This document shows, piece by piece, positions 16,805-24,444 of a DNA stretch of 64,000 bases. A program made the position numbers and the translations under genes. Each line of letters begins with the position of its first letter. Position 1 is the stretch's first letter. The notes beneath the pieces are model-generated. The model was not told the origin of the DNA. It searched no databases and saw nothing but the letters and a program-made list of their open reading frames with translations. Source of the stretch: Bradyrhizobium manausense (GTDB lineage Bacteria > Pseudomonadota > Alphaproteobacteria > Rhizobiales > Xanthobacteraceae); contig NZ_JAFCKB010000010.1 in NCBI RefSeq assembly GCF_018130615.1, positions 124,001 to 188,000 on the forward strand. The letters run 5' to 3'.

Positions 16805-17422
16805 TCACTCGGCCGATTTCGGGGTCTGGAAGACGGTGTTCAACGTCACGATCTCGCCGAGCCGGGCGTAACGCGGTCCGCCGATACGCGCGATCGGGTC
16901 GAGCGCCTTGGTCTCGACCTTGCCGTCGTTCACGAGACCGTCGCGGATGTGGAACATCACGACTTCGCCGACGATCAACCGGCTGCGGGCATCGCCGAAT
17001 TCGAGGCACTGCCGGAACACGCATTCCATCGCGACCGGAGCGGCTGCGAGCCTGCGCACCTTGATGCGTTCGCACGGCAGCGTCTCCAGCCCGAGATGCT
17101 CGACCTCGCTGATCTCAGGCGGATGCTCGACCGAGCTGTCGTGCACCGCAGACATCAGCGGCGTATCGGCGATATGGATGACATATTCCTCGGTGTCGAG
17201 AATGTTGTGCGCGGTGTCCTTGTACTCGGCGCCCTTGCGGCCGACGCTGATGGCGAGCATCGGCGGCTTCTGCGAGACGAAGGTGAAGGCGCTGAACGGC
17301 GCGAGGTTGAGCACGCCTGAGCGCGACAGGCTGGTCACCCAGGCGATCGGACGCGGCACGACGATGCCGGTCATCAGCCGATAGATGCGTTCCGCGCCGA
17401 GCTCGGTGGGGTCGATCCGCAT
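16805..17422 (-). CDS. Flavin reductase family protein
   Basis: The protein has 205 residues from the ATG at 17422, three bases after the transporter gene stops. The N-terminal PRPIAWVTSLSRSGVLNLAP, then FSAFTFVSQKPPMLAISVGR and KDTAHNILDTEEYVIHIADT, are typical of the HpaC/FRP FMN-binding split-barrel family, in its longer DIM6/NTAB form. It would bind FMN and either reduce it for a two-component monooxygenase or act directly on an aromatic compound. No oxygenase subunit is encoded in the operon, so its partner must be elsewhere, if it has one. Confidence 0.88.
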   Translation of the reverse strand: MRIDPTELGAERIYRLMTGIVVPRPIAWVTSLSRSGVLNLAPFSAFTFVSQKPPMLAISVGRKGAEYKDTAHNILDTEEYVIHIADTPLMSAVHDSSVEHPPEISEVEHLGLETLPCERIKVRRLAAAPVAMECVFRQCLEFGDARSRLIVGEVVMFHIRDGLVNDGKVETKALDPIARIGGPRYARLGEIVTLNTVFQTPKSAE

Positions 17423-17425
17423 CGC

Positions 17426-18391
17426 TCAGTCAGCCTTGATGTTGGCCTTGCGCACGATCGGGATCCATTTGGCGTCCTCGCGCTCTAGATAGGCACTGAA
17501 CTCGTCCGGCGTCATCGCGACGGCTTCGCCGCCGAGCTTGTCGAACTTGTCGACCACGCCGGGGTCTTTCAGGATCGCGACTAGGGTCTCCTGCAGCTTG
17601 TCCACGATCGGCGCCGGCGTGCCCGCGGGCGCGAACAGGCCGGTAAAGGTCTGGCCGTCGAAATCCTTGTAGCCGAGTTCGGCGAAGGTCGGGACATCTG
17701 GCAGCGACTTCAGCCGATGTGGGCTGGTCACCGCGAGCGCCCGGAACAGGCCGGCCTTGATGTGCTGGAGGCTGACCGTGAGCTGGTCGAAGGCGAACTG
17801 CACCTGCCCGCCCAGAAGGTCGTTGATGGCAGGCGCATTGCCGCGGTAGTGCGCCGTGACCCATTGCAGGTCGAGGTTCGACTGCATCAACTCGCTGAGC
17901 AGATGGTTGGTCGTTCCCGGGCCGGGTGAGGCCATGGTCAGCTTGCCGGGTTCGTGCTTGGCGAGATCGATGAATTCCTTGAAATTGTTCGCCTGCACGG
18001 AGGGGTGAACCTCGAGCACCAGCGGCGTCATCGAGATGGTCGAGATCGGCAGGAAGTCTTTCTTCCAATTATAAGCGTCGCGCCTGTTGATCTCGGTCGC
18101 GAACAGAACCGGACCGTTGGCGCCGACGAACAGCGTGTAGCCGTCGGGCGCCGATTTCGCGAAGGCCTCGCCCGCGATCATGCCGCCTGCACCGGCCTTG
18201 TTCTCGATGATGAAGGGCTGGCCGAGCTTTTCCTGGAGCTTGTCGGCGATGATGCGCGCGGCGCTATCGACATTGCCGCCGGCGGGATAGGGCACGATCA
18301 GCTTGACGCTGCGGGCCGGCCATTGCTGAGCCGACACCGGCCCCGCCAGCATCGCGGTCACGGCGGCGATGGCAATCGCGATTAGTCTCAT
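17426..18391 (-). CDS. Tripartite tricarboxylate transporter (TTT) substrate-binding protein
   Basis: The protein has 321 residues from the ATG at 18391, with GGGAGGT upstream. The signal peptide MRLIAIAIAAVTAMLAGPVS ends near SAQ. The mature domain is a Bug-type solute receptor: WPARSVKLIVPYPAGGNVDS, GQPFIIENKAGAGG, GYTLFVGANGPV, LTMASPGPGTTNHLLSELM and SLPDVPTFAELGYKDF. Bug receptors are expanded in betaproteobacteria and bradyrhizobia and often serve aromatic acids. The TctA/TctB membrane subunits are not in this window, so this is an orphan receptor. As first gene of the operon it is the one nearest to the IclR operator. Confidence 0.9.
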   Translation of the reverse strand: MRLIAIAIAAVTAMLAGPVSAQQWPARSVKLIVPYPAGGNVDSAARIIADKLQEKLGQPFIIENKAGAGGMIAGEAFAKSAPDGYTLFVGANGPVLFATEINRRDAYNWKKDFLPISTISMTPLVLEVHPSVQANNFKEFIDLAKHEPGKLTMASPGPGTTNHLLSELMQSNLDLQWVTAHYRGNAPAINDLLGGQVQFAFDQLTVSLQHIKAGLFRALAVTSPHRLKSLPDVPTFAELGYKDFDGQTFTGLFAPAGTPAPIVDKLQETLVAILKDPGVVDKFDKLGGEAVAMTPDEFSAYLEREDAKWIPIVRKANIKAD

Positions 18392-18510
18392 GTTGACCTC
18401 CCGGCGGCGCTTCCAATTCCACGGCGAATGCCCCGACGTCGTACGTGGCACCCGATTGCCGCGCAATCTCCAGACGAGCACTTTACCTGTCGAGTGAATT
18501 ATGGCGTTCT

Positions 18511-18527
18511 TGTCCATATTATGGACA
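18511..18527. promoter_or_regulatory. IclR operator-like inverted repeat overlapping the regulator start
   Basis: TGTCCAT-ATT-ATGGACA is a perfect inverted repeat with 7-base arms. The right arm contains the ATG (18521) of the IclR gene. It sits about 120 bases upstream of the divergent operon. It is a good candidate for autoregulation and perhaps control of the operon. The palindrome is seen; binding is inferred. Confidence 0.6.
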
Positions 18528-19321
18528 GAGCCCATTCCAGGATATCGGCCCGGACCGCACTGGAGCCGCGACAAGGCGCCCAGGCGATCCGCCGCGCGTT
18601 GTCGGTGTTGCGTATTCTTGCCGCAGGCCGCGAGGACGGTGTGCCTTTGGCCGAGGTCGTGCAGGCAACGGGCCTGACGCGCCCGACCGTGCATCGCATC
18701 GTTCACGTGCTGATCGAGGAAGGTATCGTCGAGCGGCACGGCAAAACCGGCCGCTACGCGATCGGCAACCAGGTGCCGGAGCTGGCGCTCGCGCGTCCCC
18801 AACCCTCGCCGCTCCTGGTCGCCGCGAGTCCGTCGCTGCGGCGCGCCTCCATGGAGATCGGCGACACGCTGTTCCTGACGGTGCGCACCGGCAACGACAC
18901 ACTGTGCGTCGACCGCAGGATCGGCGCCTATCCAATCCAGGTGTTGTCGATCGAGGTCGGCGCGCGCCGCCCGCTCGGCGTTTCCAGCGCCGGCGTCGCC
19001 ATCCTCGCTGCACTGCCGGCGCCGGACGCGCGAAAAATCGTCGCAGCGAACGAGAAGAGGTTCGAGGCCTATCGAACCGACGTCGCAACCGTGATGGGCG
19101 AGATCACCGCAGCGAGGCGTCTGGGATACGGCATGAGGGAGATTGGCCTTGTGCAAGGAACGAAATCGATCTCGACCTGGATCAAGACCCCGGACGGACG
19201 CCCCGCGGCTGCAATGACCGTCTCCGCCGTTCGAACGAGGCTCGGCCCGCGGCGCGAGCAGGAAGTCGCGGAAATTCTACTGCGCGAAACCCGCGTGATC
19301 GAGCAGGCCATTCGCGTGTAG
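18521..19321 (+). CDS. IclR family transcriptional regulator
   Basis: The protein has 266 residues from the ATG at 18521. The N-terminal winged helix is typical of IclR (ALSVLRILAAGREDGVPLAE, VVQATGLTRPTVHRIVHVLI, EEGIVERHGKTGRYAIG). The C-terminal effector domain has TLFLTVRTGNDTLCVDRRIG, RPLGVSSAGVAILAALPAP, and RRLGYGMREIGLVQGTKSIS. It is divergent from the six-gene catabolic operon and presumably responds to the aromatic acid or an intermediate degraded there. An operator-like palindrome covers its own start codon. Confidence 0.9.
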   Translation: MDRAHSRISARTALEPRQGAQAIRRALSVLRILAAGREDGVPLAEVVQATGLTRPTVHRIVHVLIEEGIVERHGKTGRYAIGNQVPELALARPQPSPLLVAASPSLRRASMEIGDTLFLTVRTGNDTLCVDRRIGAYPIQVLSIEVGARRPLGVSSAGVAILAALPAPDARKIVAANEKRFEAYRTDVATVMGEITAARRLGYGMREIGLVQGTKSISTWIKTPDGRPAAAMTVSAVRTRLGPRREQEVAEILLRETRVIEQAIRV

Positions 19322-19325
19322 CTTC

Positions 19326-19470
19326 GCTCTCCCCGCGTGCGGGGAAAGGCCGGAACTTGCGCGGCAAACTCCGGGGGAGAGGGAGTCTCCGCAAACTCCA
19401 CTGTCAGCATCCTCGCGGAGAGTCCCCTCACCCCAACCCTCTCCCCGTAAGAACGGGGCGAGGGCGCGCA
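19326..19470. repeat. CCTCTCCCC-type palindromic intergenic element
   Basis: The segment starts CTCTCCCCGCGTGCGGGGA and ends CCCTCTCCCCGTAAGAACGG followed by GGCGAGGG. Both ends are hairpins (CCCCGCGTGCGGGG; CCCCGT-AAGA-ACGGGG) and the middle carries CTCCGGGGGAGAGGGAG. This 'CCCTCACCCCAACCCTCTCCCC' element is widespread between genes of alphaproteobacteria. It lies downstream of IclR and upstream of metY and could end transcription of the former. Confidence 0.6.
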
Positions 19471-19559
19471 CCACCGATGTGACGCTGTCAATGGGCTGAC
19501 TTCGTGCGCCGTTTTGTGGCACAAGGGCCGCCATCGCTGACCGACCAACGAGGCCACGC

Positions 19560-20855
19560 ATGCCCGCGCCGAAACCGCCTGCCTTCGAGACCCTGAGCCT
19601 GCATGCGGGCCAGCATCCGGATCCCGCGACCGGGGCCCGCGCGGTGCCGATCTACCAGACCACCTCCTACGTATTCCAGGATTCCGACCACGCGGCGGCG
19701 CTGTTCAACCTGGAGCGCGCCGGCCACATCTATACGCGCATCTCCAACCCCACCACCGGCGTGCTGGAGGAACGACTCGCGGCACTCGAAGGCGGCGTCG
19801 GCGCGATCTGCACGGCGAGCGGCATGGCCGCGCTGCATCTCGCCATCGCGACGCTCTTGAATGGCGGCGATCACATCGTGGCGTCGAACTCGCTCTATGG
19901 CGGCACCATCAATCTGCTGGCGCATACGCTGCCGCGCTTCGGCATCACCACGACCTTCGTGAAACCGCGCGATCTCGACGCGTTCCGCGCGGCGATCAAG
20001 CCGAACACGAAGCTCGTGATCGGCGAGACCATCGGCAATCCCGGGCTCGAGGTGCTCGACATTCCCAAGGTCGCGGCGATCGCGCATGAGGCGAAGATCC
20101 CGCTGCTGATCGACAACACTTTTGCGACGCCCTATCTCAGCCGCCCGATCGAGCTCGGCGCCGACATCGTCATGCATTCGGCGACCAAATGGATCGGCGG
20201 CCACGGCATCGCGATCGGCGGCGCCATCGTCGACGGCGGCCGCTTCGACTGGCGCGACTCCGGAAAATTCGGCGTGCTGACCGAGCCCTATGGCGGCTAT
20301 CACGGCATCGTCTTCGACGAGCAGTTCGGCACGGCGGCCTTCATCATGCGCGCCCGCACCGAGGGTTTGCGCGATTTCGGCGCCTGCCTGTCGCCGACCA
20401 ATGCGTTCCAGCTGTTGCAGGGCGTCGAGACGCTGGGCGTACGCATGGACCGGCATATGCAGAATACGCTTCTCGTGCTGGAGGCGCTGAAGTCCAACAA
20501 AGCGGTCGACTGGGTGCTGCACCCCTCGCTGGAACATCACCCCGACTACCAGCTCGCCAAGACGCTGCTGCCGCGCGGCGCGGGCTCGATCGTCTCCTTC
20601 GGCATCAAGGGCGGCCGGCCTGCAGGACGCAAGTTCATCGAATCGCTGCGCATGATCAGCCATCTCGCCAATGTCGGTGACGCCAAGACGCTGGTGATCC
20701 ACCCCGCCTCGACCACGCATCAGCAGATGGATGCCGAGCAGCTCAAGGCCGCCGGCATCGGCGAGGAGCTGGTACGGCTGTCGGTCGGCATCGAGACCGC
20801 CTCTGACATCATCGACGATCTCGCGCAGGCGCTGCGCCTCTCGCAAAAGGTCTGA
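19560..20855 (+). CDS. metY: O-acetylhomoserine sulfhydrylase / aminocarboxypropyltransferase
   Basis: The protein has 431 residues, full length for the Cys/Met metabolism PLP-dependent enzymes. It forms homocysteine from O-acetyl-homoserine and sulfide. Diagnostic sequences are FETLSLHAGQHPDPATGARA, TTSYVFQDSDHAAALFNLE, IYTRISNPTTGVLEERLAAL, and the PLP lysine in MHSATKWIGGHGIAIGG. The insertion GKFGVLTEPYGGYHGIVFDE separates the MetY type from cystathionine gamma-synthase. The ATG at 19560 starts the conserved N-terminus. The alpha/beta hydrolase follows after four bases and is probably co-transcribed. I looked for a SAM-II riboswitch upstream and saw none. Confidence 0.92.
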   Translation: MPAPKPPAFETLSLHAGQHPDPATGARAVPIYQTTSYVFQDSDHAAALFNLERAGHIYTRISNPTTGVLEERLAALEGGVGAICTASGMAALHLAIATLLNGGDHIVASNSLYGGTINLLAHTLPRFGITTTFVKPRDLDAFRAAIKPNTKLVIGETIGNPGLEVLDIPKVAAIAHEAKIPLLIDNTFATPYLSRPIELGADIVMHSATKWIGGHGIAIGGAIVDGGRFDWRDSGKFGVLTEPYGGYHGIVFDEQFGTAAFIMRARTEGLRDFGACLSPTNAFQLLQGVETLGVRMDRHMQNTLLVLEALKSNKAVDWVLHPSLEHHPDYQLAKTLLPRGAGSIVSFGIKGGRPAGRKFIESLRMISHLANVGDAKTLVIHPASTTHQQMDAEQLKAAGIGEELVRLSVGIETASDIIDDLAQALRLSQKV

Positions 20856-20859
20856 AGTC

Positions 20860-21642
20860 ATGAAGCTCACCGTCAACGGCACTGATGTGTTCCTCGCAAC
20901 CGGCGGTCGCGACTTCGACAAGTCCCTGCCCACGGTCGTCTTCATTCACGGCGCCGGCTTTGATCATTCGACCTGGGCGCTGCATACGCGCTGGTTCGCC
21001 CATCACGGCTTTGGCGTGCTGGCGCCCGATCTGCCCGGCCACGGCCGCTCAGCCGGACCGTCACTGTCGAGCATTGCCGAGATGGCAGACTGGACCGCGG
21101 CGCTGCTCGGTGCGGCCGGAGTTGCCAAGGCGCAACTGATTGGCCACTCCATGGGTTCTCTGATCTCGCTGGAGACCGCCGCGCGTCACCCAGACAAGGT
21201 CTCGGCGCTGAGCCTGATCGGAACGGCTGCAACGATGACCGTCGGTCCGGATCTGCTGAAGGCTGCCGAAGCCAACGAGCAGGACGCGCTCGACATGGTC
21301 TCGATCTGGGGCCTCGGCTTCAAGGCCGAGCTCGGCGGCAGCCTCGCGCCGGGCCTGTGGATGCATGGCGGTGCGCAGGCTGTGCTGAAGCATTGCGAGC
21401 CGGGCGTGTTGTTCAGGGATCTGTCGGCCTGCAATGCTTATGCGAATGCGCTTCAAGCGGCCGCGAGTGTGACGGTGCCGACGACCCTCATCCTCGGCGA
21501 GCGGGACATGATGACGCCGGCGAAGGCCGGCAAGACGCTTGCGGCAGCGATCCCGCATGCAAAGACTGTCGTGGTACCGGGCGCGGGTCACATGATCATG
21601 GCCGAGCGCCCGGATGAACTGCTGGCGGCGCTGAAGGGCTAG
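20860..21642 (+). CDS. Alpha/beta hydrolase
   Basis: The protein has 260 residues and starts four bases after metY. It has the canonical fold: oxyanion segment VVFIHGAGFDHSTWALHTRW, GFGVLAPDLPGHGRSAGPSL, the nucleophile elbow LIGHSMGSLISLETAARHPD, the acid near TLILGERDMMTP, and the terminal His in VVPGAGHMIMAERPDEL. The general family includes esterases, lactonases and C-C hydrolases. Its tie to metY suggests a role linked to sulfur or acyl-homoserine metabolism, but this is only context. Confidence 0.88.
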   Translation: MKLTVNGTDVFLATGGRDFDKSLPTVVFIHGAGFDHSTWALHTRWFAHHGFGVLAPDLPGHGRSAGPSLSSIAEMADWTAALLGAAGVAKAQLIGHSMGSLISLETAARHPDKVSALSLIGTAATMTVGPDLLKAAEANEQDALDMVSIWGLGFKAELGGSLAPGLWMHGGAQAVLKHCEPGVLFRDLSACNAYANALQAAASVTVPTTLILGERDMMTPAKAGKTLAAAIPHAKTVVVPGAGHMIMAERPDELLAALKG

Positions 21643-21648
21643 CGCCGC

Positions 21649-22602
21649 TCAGGAGCCCGGCGTCCACTTCCAGACGATGTCGGACACGTTGACCGGCTTC
21701 GGGATCAGGCCGAGCTTTGCAAAGCGATCGGCCACCGCCTGCTGGCTCCTGATCACCTCGGTATCCAGCGGCACGACGCTGTAGGTCGAGCGATTCACGA
21801 AGCGACGGACAGCCTCGATGTCCACACCGGTCGCTTCAGCCTGCGCTTTGGCAACCTCATCGTGATGGGAGTTCGCCCACGCGCCTTCGGAGGCAAAGAT
21901 CGTGTTGAGACGTGCGACCAACGAGGGATACTTCTCCACGAAATCCGTATTGGCGATGTAAAAGGCATTCGGCTTGTGCACATCCTTGTCGAAGACGAGG
22001 ACGCGAGCATTCTCCTTCAACTCGGCGAGCGCGAAATAAGGATCCCAGATCGACCAGGCGTCGACCGAGCCCTTGACGAAGGCCGCGGTCGCATCGGCCG
22101 GCGCGAGCGGCGCCGGCGTGATGTCGGACCAGGACAGGCCGGCCTTTTCGAGTGACGCGACGAGAAGATTGTGCGCGCTCGAACCCTTGCCGAAGGCGAC
22201 GCGCTTGCCCTTGAGATCAGCCAGCGTCTTAATCGGCGAGTCCTTCGGCACGACGATGGCCTGGTTGTCGCCGTCGGACTTCACGGCCGCGACATAGCGG
22301 ATCTTGGCGCCGCCGGCTTGCGCGAAGATCGGCGGCGTGTCGCCGACGAAGCCGAAATCGACGCTGCCGACATTGATGGCTTCCAGCAGCGGCGGACCGA
22401 ACTGGAAGTCAATCCACTTGATCTCGATACCGAGTGGTTTGAAGGCATTTTCGATCGTCTGGCGCTGCCGCACCGCCGGAAAGAAGCCGCCCTTCTGCGT
22501 GCCGATGCGGATCTCCTTCGGCTTGTCCTCCGCGTGCGCGGGCGCGGCCATGCATGTTGCCAGCAGCAGCGCAGCCGTCAGGAGTTGTCGTCGTGCAATC
22601 AT
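21649..22602 (-). CDS. ssuA: Aliphatic sulfonate ABC transporter substrate-binding protein
   Basis: The protein has 317 residues with a signal peptide (MIARRQLLTAALLLATCMAA, cleavage near AHA). The mature part is SsuA-like: IRIGTQKGGFFPAVRQRQTI, WIDFQFGPPLLEAINVGSVD, FGFVGDTPPIFAQAGGAKIR, KDSPIKTLADLKGKRVAFGK, GSSAHNLLVASLEKAGLSWS, and GSVDAWSIWDPYFALAE. It would bind alkanesulfonates in the periplasm as a sulfur source. The SsuB ATPase and SsuC permease are not in the window. The 73-residue gene 12 bases upstream is in the same transcript. Confidence 0.9.
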   Translation of the reverse strand: MIARRQLLTAALLLATCMAAPAHAEDKPKEIRIGTQKGGFFPAVRQRQTIENAFKPLGIEIKWIDFQFGPPLLEAINVGSVDFGFVGDTPPIFAQAGGAKIRYVAAVKSDGDNQAIVVPKDSPIKTLADLKGKRVAFGKGSSAHNLLVASLEKAGLSWSDITPAPLAPADATAAFVKGSVDAWSIWDPYFALAELKENARVLVFDKDVHKPNAFYIANTDFVEKYPSLVARLNTIFASEGAWANSHHDEVAKAQAEATGVDIEAVRRFVNRSTYSVVPLDTEVIRSQQAVADRFAKLGLIPKPVNVSDIVWKWTPGS

Positions 22603-22614
22603 GGTGCGGTCCTT

Positions 22615-22836
22615 TCAGTTGGCGAACAGTGAAGAGTTCAAACGGTGGCTTCGCTCGGAGAACACGGCGAGGGCCGCGCGCTCGGCTTCGCGCACCGAGC
22701 GAAACTGGCGGCCTTCGAGGCTGTCGAACAGGCGCTCGGAGGAGAAGAAGCGGAAGCCGCGCTCGTTGCGGGTGATGATGCCGGCGGCGCGGTCCTGGAT
22801 CTCGATGATGTAGGCGTTGGGTTGGGCTTGAGACAT
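22615..22836 (-). CDS. Small conserved protein upstream of ssuA
   Basis: The protein has 73 residues from the ATG at 22836. It contains AYIIEIQDRAAGIITRNERG, FRFFSSERLFDSLEGRQFRS, and VREAERAALAVFSERS; this looks like a small alpha-beta fold. There is no signal peptide, cysteine or metal motif. I recall similar short proteins next to sulfonate transport genes in rhizobia, but know of no function. The 12-base gap to ssuA indicates one operon. Confidence 0.65.
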   Translation of the reverse strand: MSQAQPNAYIIEIQDRAAGIITRNERGFRFFSSERLFDSLEGRQFRSVREAERAALAVFSERSHRLNSSLFAN

Positions 22837-23209
22837 GACTGCTCGTTCGCCGAAGTCTCGGCGTTCCTGTCTTGGGGATTTGCGGTGTGGATGCTGCTAG
22901 AAGGTGGTCAGCAACAACAACAGGCGCCCGTTGCCGCCGAGAGGCAGCGCCGCGTCATGCACGCAAGCATGTCGCCTTGGTTACGCTGGTGATCGGTTCT
23001 CATATCGCGGCATCAAGCTCGATGAGCAGTTTCGATGCTGTGAATATCCAGCGATTGCCGCGATTGGTCAATGAAATGGCTATCCATATTTGCGGGGCGC
23101 GTGATCGCCCGCTTCTCCCGCCGCAAGCAGCGGCAGGTGGAATCGTCTTGTTCAAGGAAACATGGATCGCCTCGTCCCCCCTCCCTTTGCGGGAAAAAGG
23201 CAGGAAAGC
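22837..23209. other. Intergenic region upstream of the ssuA operon
   Basis: About 370 bases without a convincing gene on either strand. It should contain the promoter of the small gene-ssuA unit and the end of the PPOX transcript, but I see no clear consensus elements. The open frames across it have no recognisable sequence. Confidence 0.4.
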
Positions 23210-23821
23210 TCACCACATCGTCGCGGCAGCCCGCTCGGGCCAGATCCGGTCGTACTCGGTACCGCCGACCTTGTTCTCGCTCATCTCGGCGAGGATCTGG
23301 CCTGGCGTCGGCAGCGTCTTGGGGTCGACGCGCTTGTCGGGATTCCAGAGGTCGGAGCGGACGATGGCGCGGGCGCATTGGAAGTAGATCTCTTCCAGGT
23401 TCATCACCATGACGCTGCGCGGGGCCTTGCCCTGGACTTTGAACGAGGCCAGCAGTTCGGGATCGACCGAGAGATGCGCTCGGCCGTTGGCGCGGACCGC
23501 GTTGCCGGAGCCCGGGATCAGGAACATCAGCGACACCCTGGGGTCACGCACGATGTTGCGCAGCGAATCGATCCGGTTGTTGCCGCGGCGATCCGGCAGC
23601 ATCAGCGTCTTGGGATCGTGGATGCGGACAAAACCAGGGAGATCGCCGCGCGGCGAGCAGTCGATGCCCTCAGGCCCGATGGTGGCGAGAGCGGCGAATG
23701 GCGCCTTTTCGATGAAGACACGGTAGAGCGGCGTGACGTAGTCGGCGACTTTCACGGTCGAGGCGTCATTGGTGGCGCCGTAGATGGCTTCGAGCTCCTC
23801 GACCGTCCTGATCACCGTCAT
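23210..23821 (-). CDS. Pyridoxamine 5'-phosphate oxidase-type FMN flavoprotein (MSMEG_1061-like)
   Basis: The protein has 203 residues with the split-barrel flavin fold. Segments FAALATIGPEGIDCSPRGDL, FVRIHDPKTLMLPDRRGNNR, IDSLRNIVRDPRVSLMFLIP and the C-terminal MNLEEIYFQCARAIVRSDLW, then NPDKRVDPKTLPTPGQIL, match the PPOX subfamily called MSMEG_1061. It is not the vitamin B6 enzyme PdxH; substrates are unknown. It lies 26 bases downstream of phnN and on the same strand, so the phn transcript may run into it. Confidence 0.85.
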   Translation of the reverse strand: MTVIRTVEELEAIYGATNDASTVKVADYVTPLYRVFIEKAPFAALATIGPEGIDCSPRGDLPGFVRIHDPKTLMLPDRRGNNRIDSLRNIVRDPRVSLMFLIPGSGNAVRANGRAHLSVDPELLASFKVQGKAPRSVMVMNLEEIYFQCARAIVRSDLWNPDKRVDPKTLPTPGQILAEMSENKVGGTEYDRIWPERAAATMW

Positions 23822-23847
23822 TCCGTTCTCTCCTGCTCTGCCGGCTG

Positions 23848-24444
23848 TTACTCGCGCCAGTCTTCATTCCTGATTACGCGCACCAGCTGGCGGCCATGAT
23901 AGTCCGCGCTGCCGGCGTTGAGAATGGTGACATCGGCGTTGGCCGAGGCGTCGTCGACGCTACGCGCCAGCCGATCCGCGATATTGCCGTCGCTATGCCG
24001 TGCCCGTGCGGCGAGACGCTGCGCCAGCACATCCGGCGGCGCGGTGATCGCAACCACGACCACGTCGGCATAGGCCTGGCGCAGCGCGGCGATCACTGTG
24101 CGCGAGACGTTGGCAACGACGGCGCGCCCGGCGCGAATGTCGTCGTTGATCTCCAGCGGCAGGGCATAAGAATGCCCATGCGCCTCCCAATGCACGGCGA
24201 AATCGCCGTGATCGCGTGCGCGGACGAAGTCATCGGCGCTCACCGCGACGTTGTCCTCGTCAGCGGACGAGGCACGCGTCACGACACGGCGCGGAAAGAC
24301 GACGTCGGGGTCATCGGCGCAGGCTGACTGCGCGAGCCGCAACAGCGTATCCTTGCCGGCACCGCTCGGGCCGACCACGAGCACGAGCCGGCCGGGGCCG
24401 ATCGCACCCGCTTTGTCCTGTGCCATGGTCTCAGTCTCGCTCAT
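23848..24444 (-). CDS. phnN: Ribose 1,5-bisphosphate phosphokinase PhnN
   Basis: The protein has 198 residues. It converts ribose 1,5-bisphosphate to PRPP, the last step that returns the ribose used by C-P lyase to nucleotide metabolism. The P-loop is LVLVVGPSGAGKDTLLRLAQ, followed by FPRRVVTRASSADEDNVAVS with the guanylate-kinase-like pattern and the HWEAHGHSYALP segment. Its ATG overlaps the phnM stop (ATGA, 24441-24444). It is the last gene of the phnGHIJKLMN operon. Confidence 0.93.
   Translation of the reverse strand: MSETETMAQDKAGAIGPGRLVLVVGPSGAGKDTLLRLAQSACADDPDVVFPRRVVTRASSADEDNVAVSADDFVRARDHGDFAVHWEAHGHSYALPLEINDDIRAGRAVVANVSRTVIAALRQAYADVVVVAITAPPDVLAQRLAARARHSDGNIADRLARSVDDASANADVTILNAGSADYHGRQLVRVIRNEDWRE

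Noticed and set aside
19322-19559. SAM-II type riboswitch upstream of metY
   Set aside because: The characteristic pseudoknot sequence with the AGCTAAA-like end near the ribosome binding site is not there; the region is instead an intergenic repeat.
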